Shown here piece by piece: positions 10,205 through 16,413 of a stretch of DNA of 57,088 nucleotides (within the stretch, counting starts at the first letter, position 1; each line of letters begins with the position of its first letter). The notes beneath the pieces were generated by a model, which was given only the letters and a program-made list of their open reading frames with translations, was not told where the DNA came from and searched no databases. The DNA is taken from assembly GCA_902774125.1 (NCBI GenBank), contig CACYHD010000003.1:1-57088 (forward strand), written 5' to 3'. Origin of the DNA: an uncultured Lachnospiraceae bacterium (GTDB lineage Bacteria; Bacillota; Clostridia; Lachnospirales; Lachnospiraceae). The position numbers and the translations under genes were made by a program.

Positions 10205-10314
10205 CTAGTTCCTTTCTCCCACTTGACAGCAATCAGGCCTTCTAGTTCCTTTCTCCCACCTGACAGCAATCAGGCCTTCTAGTTCCTTTCTCCCTCCTTA
10301 CAGGAATCAGGTCT
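10204..10314. repeat. Three tandem 37-bp units containing a ribosome-binding site
   Basis: Units start at 10204, 10241 and 10278. The first two differ at one base; the third is more diverged. Each contains the minus-strand RBS AGAAAGGAACTAG used by the gene starting at 10204. The array fills the gap between the sigma gene stop and this start codon. Confidence 0.9.
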
Positions 10315-10323
10315 TCTACATAG

Positions 10324-10884
10324 TTAGTCAAATAGCCCCTCTTTGATCAAATGCTCTCTTAGGCTGTTTCGAGTACGCATCAAATTTGTTTTTACCTTGC
10401 TCTGCGTATATCCGAACTCCTCGGCTATAGATTTGATACTTTCCATAAACCAATAACGTTTCATAAATACGATTCGTTTTTCCTTGGGCAAATTCTCCAA
10501 AAACGCGTTAATAGCCAGTTTCAAATTGCGTTCGTCCAGCATTTCGATAGTAGTGTTACTACCTTTAATGCATATATCCAACTCATCTGTTATAACTGTC
10601 ATATGAGTCTGACGCTTTTTGGCATGGTTTTTTCTGTACACATCCAAAGAAAGACCTCTTGTTATTCGTGCTAAAAAAGCGTATAGATAGTTTCTAGGTT
10701 CATGAGGCGGAATACTATTCCACGCTTTAAGGTATGTGTCGTTGACACATTCCTCTGCTGCACCTTCATCATATACTATACGCTTAGATAAAACATGAAG
10801 TCTTTTACCGTATTTTAATTGTGTTTGCTCAATAGCATCTTCATCCCTATTCAGATAAAGATCAACAATTCTCTCATCTTCCAT
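10324..10884 (-). CDS. ECF-family RNA polymerase sigma factor
   Basis: The protein is 186 residues from ATG at 10884; a TTG just upstream could add one residue, but AGGAG at 9 bp spacing favours the ATG. The sigma-2 region includes ECVNDTYLKAWNSIPP and LARITRGLSLDVYRK, the pattern of the clostridial ECF subgroup near ECF30. The sigma-4 helix-turn-helix lies at about 125-180 (SIAEEFGYTQSKVKTNLMRTR). There is no C-terminal extension. It is co-transcribed with an upstream anti-sigma candidate (45-bp gap) and downstream membrane protein and PrsW genes. Its likely targets are the three GTGTGAC-N16-CGTTTAT promoters nearby. Its own operon appears to use a housekeeping promoter, so it may not be strongly autoregulated. 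Confidence 0.93.
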   Translation of the reverse strand: MEDERIVDLYLNRDEDAIEQTQLKYGKRLHVLSKRIVYDEGAAEECVNDTYLKAWNSIPPHEPRNYLYAFLARITRGLSLDVYRKNHAKKRQTHMTVITDELDICIKGSNTTIEMLDERNLKLAINAFLENLPKEKRIVFMKRYWFMESIKSIAEEFGYTQSKVKTNLMRTRNSLREHLIKEGLFD

Positions 10885-10931
10885 CAAAGACTGCTCCTAT
10901 CAGCAGCTGCTTGACTTGTGAGCAAAAACAA

Positions 10932-11267
10932 TTATTCTAGTTCATCACTTCTACATCTAATGTTCCTTACAATAATTGCCACAATAACCGCAATTAGAAT
11001 AAACATTGAAATAGCAAACAGAACAACAGAAAAATTTCCACTATTGCTCATAGCCGTAGCCGCGCCAGATTTTGCCCTGTGGTAACTACCGACATTGTCA
11101 CTTCCCAACAACATCCATCCACCTGAGCCAACTGTCAAAATCAAACTAGCTGCAAGCGAAATATAATAATAAATATTTATTGTTTTTGATTTCACATGGT
11201 AGGCTGCTTCCTCGACAAATCTGTCGTCAACCAAATCCATGCAATCTAATAAGTCTATGCCATTCAT
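10932..11267 (-). CDS. Two-TM anti-sigma factor candidate (paralogue 1)
   Basis: This 111-residue protein has a short cytosolic N-terminus with LLDCMDLVDDRFVEEA (residues 6-21). Closely similar leaders occur on many clostridial ECF anti-sigma proteins. TM helices lie at about 32-54 and 80-101, separated by a roughly 25-residue external loop. It is followed by the ECF sigma gene, as expected for a cognate regulator. It is closely related to the protein at 14480-14815, sharing KSKTINIYYY.SLAAS and the VDD..VEEAA block. The RBS is AGGAGAATGAG before ATG. No zinc-binding ZAS motif is present, so the anti-sigma role rests on leader, topology and position. Confidence 0.75.
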   Translation of the reverse strand: MNGIDLLDCMDLVDDRFVEEAAYHVKSKTINIYYYISLAASLILTVGSGGWMLLGSDNVGSYHRAKSGAATAMSNSGNFSVVLFAISMFILIAVIVAIIVRNIRCRSDELE

Positions 11268-11289
11268 CTCATTCTCCTAATTCATTGGA

Positions 11290-11342
11290 AAACATAGCAT
11301 ATAAACTATGTTTATTATATTATTTTTGGACATATTATTCAA
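11290..11342 (-). promoter_or_regulatory. Housekeeping-type promoter and leader hairpin of the sigma operon
   Basis: The minus strand has TTGAAT (11342-11337), a 17-bp spacer and TATAAT (11319-11314), a good sigma-A promoter. Just past the expected start point is a dyad, AAACATAG (8 bp loop) CTATGTTT, at 11290-11313. It could act as an operator, mRNA-stabilising hairpin, or weak terminator for the upstream gene. No GTGTGAC box is present. Confidence 0.6.
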
Positions 11343-11395
11343 TTAGTATGCCCAAAAACAATATATTGATAACCTACTAAATGTTTTTGTACTTT

Positions 11396-13750
11396 TTACT
11401 CCTCGAATTTCTGTCTGCGTCTTTTGCCGATGAATAATCCGCCAGCCATTCCTGCTATCAAGCCAATGAGCGCTCCCGCACCACCAATTAGCACTGTATG
11501 GCCCTTTGTAACAGCTGATCCGGCATATAGATTGTCAACTAACGCCTTGTCTCTTTTGAAGACTAGGTAAATACCGTGCTTTGCGTCATTATATGACCAG
11601 CCTGCTTCGCCGTCAGCGTATGTTAAGTTTTGAACCGCGTTAGGCTTGCCGAACAAATGTAATGGTGAGTAGCCTTGAGGAACTGTTGTATCATGGTACT
11701 GCACCTTGATATCACCTTGAATATCCTCCGGTGCCAATATTGGTCCGCCAGCTTCCTCGTCGTAAGTCTGGTATAATCCCAGCCACTGCTTACCGCCGCC
11801 GCCATTGACATCACCGTAATTACCATTGTTGTCCAAAACACTCTTGTATGCCAGGTACGACGTTTCCTTATCTTCGTTATAAGCCAAGTCAACCATGTGG
11901 TGTGGAATATCTAAGTGATCTCTATTGTAATAATCAACTAGTGTAATTACAGTCAAAACAATATTTGCTATGCATAATGCAATTGTAAAAATAGTGAATC
12001 CGATTTTTAGATATCTAGCCCAATTCATTGAAGTTGTGCTAAATCCATATGTATTGGCTCTCTCAACACCTTTTTCGTACAAATCTCCTATAGCTTCTCG
12101 ACATGCAATTTTGGTTTCTAGATTTCCGTACAAAGCGCGATTATACAATCCATCAAAAGAACGATATTGGAATAAAAGTTCAAAATTTGCTTTTTCTAAT
12201 TTAAGGATGTTAAAATCAGTTGAAATTGCTTTATAAAATACTGTTTCTACGAAATCCAATGTTTCATTATAAAGAGCTTGCTTAAAAACAAATGCCATTA
12301 CTCCTGAGAACAGTGCTCCAACCCACATTCCAACTGTTGTCCACTGAAATGCTCCGCTGTCTACGAAACGGTCTGACCACTTAATAGGACTTCCGTTGCT
12401 ATAGTTTGCAGCTGTTGTTGTAATAGCAACGCCGCCTTTATATAGTTCCCTGTCAACTCCCTCATATATTGAAATAGGTTTTTCCTGAACTTTATCAACA
12501 ATCTTTTCCTGCATTTTTTCAGTATTGTTTTTTATATTTTCAGTTTCCTGCTTAGTGAAATTGCCACCTTTATCAATTATTTCGGCCTTACCAGCTTTGT
12601 AATTGTTCACTACTGTTGCATCAGCAGCAAACTGTATTAGCTGAACGAAACTAACACCCTTAGATAATGCCTCTAGCTGACTTTCATTCAATGATGCAAC
12701 TAATGGATATAGTTCTTTTATGTTTTCTTTCATCTTGTCATATGAACGATTGAAGTATTCGAACAATGTTGCGCCATCGTACTTATAAATGCTCAATATT
12801 TCCATTGCAGTTGTCAAATCGTTATAAGTCGAAGCCTTGAGATTGTCAGTGTTATTTTTAATCCACTTAGTTGCTTCTTTTTTGCTCATCTTAGTTAGGC
12901 CGTTTTGCTCTGCAAATTTTTTGCAATATTTGATTGTCTCATAAATGTCAGGCCAGCTTGATAGAAGGTCTGAAGCCGCCTGATGATATTTTTTGTCCAG
13001 CGCGTTATCTGCCTTGGCAGCATTGTTGTTATAAGCCTTAAGTGCCTGCTGGCGCAAAGTATTGTAGCTACCAAGTTTTTCCATTCTATCCATCCAAGTG
13101 TTTTTGCCAGACTCTGCTGCTAGAGCAAGCTGGTTTTGGATCATAGTAACAGCCTCGCCATTCGCCTGAAGTAGCAAGTCGCGCAAATCTGTGTCCGATA
13201 TAGTCAAAAGCAAATCTCCGATTTTTTTGCCTGAATCATCATCGATATAACCGTTAAGCATATCGTGCGCCTGAATAGATGTTTTGATCTTGTTCTTGTA
13301 ATTGTTTCTGTAACTTTCAATCATTTCCTTAAGTCCGGAAACCATGTCAGTATACATGTCCTTCTGCTGCTCTACAAAATCTTCGTACGCACCTTCGCTG
13401 TAATTGCCTCTCTCGTTCATAACAGCAATATCTGTTACAGCTTCTGAAGGTTCAGTAGTTGTCTTGTAGCAAAGAAATACACCTTTGCTATCTTTGAATG
13501 AACCATTAGCGCCTTCATCAAGGTTTCCTTTTATAGCTTTCCATGTCTCCCCATCCTTTTTGGACTGCGACTCACACCACTTCTCTGCATCATTATAAGT
13601 TCCGTCAGTCTTGATGAAAAGCTTAAACTCCTTGATGTACTTGCTCTTAGATGAAGCAGCTTTAAGGTTGCTAGTAGGGATAATTCCTATCGCTAGTGTA
13701 AGTGCCAACAAAGCTGCCACAATTTTCTTGAAACTTTTTTTAGTAAACAT
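11396..13750 (-). CDS. Exported TM-anchored protein with MABP-like N-terminus and hydrophobic core
   Basis: The protein is 784 residues from ATG at 13750. A longer start at 13780 is unlikely because the ECF -10 element lies only 5 bp upstream of it, while AAAAAAGGAG precedes 13750. After a signal peptide, residues 35-115 carry the VFLCYKTT...EAVTDI motif. A long helical region follows, with hydrophobic segments at about 467-487 and 577-605. A second beta-rich part at about 623-737 ends in GIYLVFKRDK, and a final TM at about 752-773 is followed by KRRRQKFEE. The order matches the protein at 1-3783, including the block with G.P/LFG and YL.Y/FK. The helical-plus-hydrophobic build resembles alpha-pore-forming toxins, but this is only an analogy. 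Confidence 0.82.
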   Translation of the reverse strand: MFTKKSFKKIVAALLALTLAIGIIPTSNLKAASSKSKYIKEFKLFIKTDGTYNDAEKWCESQSKKDGETWKAIKGNLDEGANGSFKDSKGVFLCYKTTTEPSEAVTDIAVMNERGNYSEGAYEDFVEQQKDMYTDMVSGLKEMIESYRNNYKNKIKTSIQAHDMLNGYIDDDSGKKIGDLLLTISDTDLRDLLLQANGEAVTMIQNQLALAAESGKNTWMDRMEKLGSYNTLRQQALKAYNNNAAKADNALDKKYHQAASDLLSSWPDIYETIKYCKKFAEQNGLTKMSKKEATKWIKNNTDNLKASTYNDLTTAMEILSIYKYDGATLFEYFNRSYDKMKENIKELYPLVASLNESQLEALSKGVSFVQLIQFAADATVVNNYKAGKAEIIDKGGNFTKQETENIKNNTEKMQEKIVDKVQEKPISIYEGVDRELYKGGVAITTTAANYSNGSPIKWSDRFVDSGAFQWTTVGMWVGALFSGVMAFVFKQALYNETLDFVETVFYKAISTDFNILKLEKANFELLFQYRSFDGLYNRALYGNLETKIACREAIGDLYEKGVERANTYGFSTTSMNWARYLKIGFTIFTIALCIANIVLTVITLVDYYNRDHLDIPHHMVDLAYNEDKETSYLAYKSVLDNNGNYGDVNGGGGKQWLGLYQTYDEEAGGPILAPEDIQGDIKVQYHDTTVPQGYSPLHLFGKPNAVQNLTYADGEAGWSYNDAKHGIYLVFKRDKALVDNLYAGSAVTKGHTVLIGGAGALIGLIAGMAGGLFIGKRRRQKFEE

Positions 13751-13784
13751 TTGAAATCTCCTTTTTTCCTCTGTTTTCATAATA

Positions 13785-13813
13785 ATAAACGCAAAGAAGT
13801 TGCAATGGTCACA
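13785..13813 (-). promoter_or_regulatory. ECF-type promoter of the 784-aa gene
   Basis: On the minus strand TGTGAC (13813-13808) is followed after 16 bp by CGTTTAT (13791-13785). This matches the promoters at 8788-8819 and 14850-14881 in both boxes and in spacing. It implies a start point near 13776, which excludes the upstream ATG at 13780. Confidence 0.72.
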
Positions 13814-13844
13814 TTTATTTTTGATTTTTTTTTTTGCTTTTTAT

Positions 13845-14020
13845 GTTGCGGGGGGATTTTGTGTGGGGGGATTTTGGCTTTTTGGGGGAGTTTTTGTGCG
13901 GGGGGATTTTTGTGTGGGGGGATTTTTTTGCGCGGGGTGATTCTTGTGTGGGGGAGATTCTTGTGTGGGGGGGGATTCTTGTGTGGGGGGATTTTTTGCT
14001 TTTTTATGCTGCGGCGGGGC
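13845..14020. repeat. G-tract repeat region
   Basis: About 175 bp of the plus strand contain nine or more runs of 4-8 G, spaced by T-rich stretches, largely as variants of GTGTGGGGGGATTTTT. The same stretch is C-rich on the coding strand of the neighbouring genes. The composition is far from the surrounding ~35-40% GC and has strong G-quadruplex potential. It lies immediately upstream of the ECF promoter at 13785-13813. Confidence 0.9.
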
Positions 14021-14023
14021 GGG

Positions 14024-14380
14024 TTTGCATACATTTGGAAGGGTTGGCCATTTCGTAGGTAAATTGAAATTTTGGGCTTTGTTGATTTTGCATACATTTG
14101 GAAGGGTTGGCCGTTTCGTAGGTAAATTGAAATTTTGGGTTTTGTGTTTTTTGCATACATTTGGACGGGTCGGCCGTTTCGTAGGTAAATTGAAATTTTG
14201 GGCTTTGTGGAATTTGCATACATTTGGAAGCGTTGGCCGTTTCGTAGGTAAATTGAAATTTTGGGCTTTGTGAATTTTGCATACATTTGGGCGGGTCGTC
14301 CATTTCGTAGGTAAATTGAAATTTTGGGCTTTGTTGATTTTGCATACATTTGAGCGGGTTGGCCGTTTCGTAGGTAAATT
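14024..14380. repeat. Array of six 63-bp repeats (array 1)
   Basis: Units start at 14024, 14087, 14150, 14213, 14276 and 14339; the last is truncated after about 41 bp. Each begins TTTGCATACATTTG, continues with a variable six bases, then TGGCC.TTTCGTAGGTAAATT and an A/T-rich tail. TTTGCATAC and GTAGGTAAA at either end of the first 41 bp can pair imperfectly, so each unit could form a hairpin. The first half of the unit is shared with the array at 41383-41735, which has the same period. Because 63 is divisible by three, spurious open frames cross the array. Confidence 0.93.
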
Positions 14381-14406
14381 CAGTTCAACAAGGGCATTTA
14401 GCGCAA

Positions 14407-14466
14407 AAAAGACTGAAAATACTGAAAAAGACTGATGCACAACATCAGTCTTTCAGTCTTTTTTAG
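14407..14466 (-). terminator. Terminator after the second anti-sigma paralogue
   Basis: The minus strand has AAAGACTGATG pairing with CATCAGTCTTT around a 5-base loop, followed by a T run. Flanking direct copies of GACTGAAA suggest a duplicated terminator arm. Confidence 0.8.
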
Positions 14467-14479
14467 TTTTATTCAATTT

Positions 14480-14815
14480 TTAGTCCGCTGCTCTGTTGCT
14501 TTGAATTGTATTGACAATCATTAATACTATAATTGTGATAATTGCAACACTGGATAAGACAAACACGATTGAAGCAAACTCTCCATCATTGCTAATTGTT
14601 GTTGCAACAGCTTGGCCTTGTCTTGCTGCTGTCTTAGTTTCTTTTGCTGGGTCTAATAGAATCCAGCCTCCTGATAGAAGCGCTAAGACGACACTTGCTG
14701 CAAGAGATACATAATAATAAATATTTATAGTTTTGCTTTTTACTGGCTTAGCAGCTTCTTCAACATATTTGTCGTCTACTAACTGCATGCTATCTAATAA
14801 ATCAATATTTTTCAT
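14480..14815 (-). CDS. Two-TM anti-sigma factor candidate (paralogue 2)
   Basis: This 111-residue protein is exactly as long as the one at 10932-11267 and shares LLD.M.LVDD.(Y/F)VEEAA, KSKTINIYYY.SLAAS and the two-TM topology (about 32-54 and 81-102). The external loop differs, being Lys/Thr/Gln-rich rather than Ser/Asn-rich. It stands alone, with RBS GAAAGGAG, an ECF-type promoter 35 bp upstream and its own terminator. A sigma-dependent second anti-sigma factor would give negative feedback on the regulon; alternatively its different loop may sense a different ligand. Both are inference. Confidence 0.75.
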   Translation of the reverse strand: MKNIDLLDSMQLVDDKYVEEAAKPVKSKTINIYYYVSLAASVVLALLSGGWILLDPAKETKTAARQGQAVATTISNDGEFASIVFVLSSVAIITIIVLMIVNTIQSNRAAD

Positions 14816-14849
14816 AGTTCAGTTCACTCCTTTCGTAAGTCCTTCACTA

Positions 14850-14881
14850 ATATAAACGAAACTTAAGCAATTATGTCACAC
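14850..14881 (-). promoter_or_regulatory. ECF-type promoter of the second anti-sigma paralogue
   Basis: On the minus strand GTGTGAC (14881-14875), 16 bp, then CGTTTATAT (14858-14850). Both boxes are identical to those at 8788-8819, while the spacer is unrelated. This is good evidence for selection on the two boxes. Confidence 0.77.
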
Positions 14882-15023
14882 GTTATTTTGACAAAGCCAA
14901 AAATACCCTTTTGGGCAAAAACATTTCTATATATTATTCCTTCTCAATACTCTTAGTAATATTTTATCATAAAGCAACCTTTTGTAACAAATGATAATCT
15001 GCCACCTCATTTCAGAGACAAAA

Positions 15024-15064
15024 AAACCTTAAATGTTAGACTCTCATCCAATCATTTAAGGTTT
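15024..15064 (-). terminator. Terminator of the DUF4353-like gene
   Basis: AAACCTTAAATG pairs with CATTTAAGGTTT across a 17-base loop, followed by a T run on the minus strand. The stretch 14882-15023 between the promoter and this terminator holds nothing else I recognise. Confidence 0.85.
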
Positions 15065-15075
15065 TTATTACATTT

Positions 15076-15147
15076 AAAACCACTAACTAGTTTTTCAAAA
15101 GCTTTCGATTTAAAACAACTAACTACTTTTTCAAAAGCTTGCCATTT
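15076..15147. repeat. Two tandem 36-bp copies of a gene 3' end
   Basis: Copies at 15076-15111 and 15112-15147 differ at a few bases. The second contains the last codons and the stop codon of the gene at 15123-16175; the first lies past the stop. It is one of four such terminal duplications in the window. Confidence 0.8.
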
Positions 15148-16175
15148 ACATACATTTTATATCCGTTCAAATCAATGTTACTCAAAGTTTTGTCTTCATC
15201 AGTAAGTTTTTTAACATATGTATCTCCAGTAAGTTTAATACTAGAATTCTTAGATAAAGTTAATGTCACTTTGCCTTTGTTTTTTTTATTAATCGAGCCT
15301 GTATAACTGCTTTTATTAGTTAGACTCATTTTTAAAGTAGAAATACTATCAACCACTATATTGCCTTTCACACTCTGCTTATTAAGCTGAAGCGTTACAT
15401 TTCCACCGTTAGAACCACTGTTGCCCCACTTGGCAGCCTCTATTCTCATAAAATCGCCGTCATTGTTCACCAAACGATTATTTGTAAGTTTAATAACCGC
15501 TTGAGTATTAGTGATATAAAAAGTATCCCCTTTGTTAGTAATAATGTCACAGTTTTTTGCCACAAAATTACCCGTTCCCTGGCTGGCATCCCCTGACATA
15601 CTTTGATATATAAAAATATTTTTGTATGTTGTTGAATTGCCATTTAACGTATTGTTTGTGTCAGTTAGCTTAGTATCTGTTAGTGAAACAGAATTTTTGC
15701 CCTCAATCACGACACCTTCTGACTTGGTAGCTGTTAACTGTGCCTTTTTCACCTGTACCTTAGCAGTGCTATATATTGCAGGTGATCCCTGACCATTAGT
15801 TGTGTACTTGCCACCTTCAATATTCATCGTTCCGCCACCTCTATCGCTTCTAATAGCCGCTGAGGAATTGCCCTGTGTTGTTACCGTGAGATTTTGGGCA
15901 TTTAATGTTCCGCCAGATTTTTTAACAGAAGAATCATACTTGGTTGCTCCACTATAATCTGCTGTTGAATTAGTGTTTCCACCACCCGATGAGTTATTCA
16001 TATCAGGCGGTTCACCTGGTGGTGTTCCAGGGTTGTTGCTTAGATTTTCGCTCGAATTATTCGCTGCTGACTGATTAGAACAATTAGAATTAACGAGCAA
16101 TACACCATTAATACTAACGCTTATCGCCAGCAACACTGACAATATTACTATTACAATATTTTTTGATTGTTTCAT
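15123..16175 (-). CDS. Exported beta-helix protein, DUF4353-like
   Basis: This 350-residue protein has an N-terminal membrane segment (7-29), a possible lipobox-free start, and a low-complexity Asn/Ser/Gly/Pro linker (about 32-75). The rest is a repetitive beta-strand region of 20-25-residue rungs with GGTLNAQNLTVTT, GGTMNIEGGKYTT and similar turns. That layout matches the carbohydrate-binding-like DUF4353 proteins of Clostridia; no catalytic residues are evident. It may stay attached through the uncleaved N-terminal helix. It is monocistronic, with RBS GTGAGGTGAT and a terminator 60 bp downstream. Confidence 0.72.
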   Translation of the reverse strand: MKQSKNIVIVILSVLLAISVSINGVLLVNSNCSNQSAANNSSENLSNNPGTPPGEPPDMNNSSGGGNTNSTADYSGATKYDSSVKKSGGTLNAQNLTVTTQGNSSAAIRSDRGGGTMNIEGGKYTTNGQGSPAIYSTAKVQVKKAQLTATKSEGVVIEGKNSVSLTDTKLTDTNNTLNGNSTTYKNIFIYQSMSGDASQGTGNFVAKNCDIITNKGDTFYITNTQAVIKLTNNRLVNNDGDFMRIEAAKWGNSGSNGGNVTLQLNKQSVKGNIVVDSISTLKMSLTNKSSYTGSINKKNKGKVTLTLSKNSSIKLTGDTYVKKLTDEDKTLSNIDLNGYKMYVNGKLLKK

Positions 16176-16348
16176 TACTAATCACCTCACTTGGCTTTGA
16201 CCACCTTAATATTAGACCAAGCGCCATAGGCTATCTCCGAATCATTTTTGCTATATTTTTATTGAAGTTTTATTGAAATACAAACCGTTCCTCATACTAA
16301 TTTTATATTATCACAAAACATAGCATTATTTAACATTATACCAATCAA

Positions 16349-16382
16349 AAACAGGACTGATGTTTTCACATCAATCCTGTTT
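16349..16382 (-). terminator. Terminator of the propeller gene
   Basis: AAACAGGATTGATG pairs with CATCAGTCCTGTTT around a 6-base loop on the minus strand, followed by TTGATTGG. The stem is strong although the T run is short. Confidence 0.75.
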
Positions 16383-16413
16383 ATGTTTAGTTATACAACA
16401 ATCATATAGATCA

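Noticed and set aside
14024-14380. CRISPR array
   Set aside because: Units are conserved over nearly all 63 bp with no unique spacers, and no cas genes are present.
13777-14440. Open frames of 190-199 residues on the minus strand across array 1, and others on the plus strand
   Set aside because: They arise because the repeat period (63 bp) is a multiple of three, leaving several frames open at once; there is no RBS and the composition is repeat-driven.
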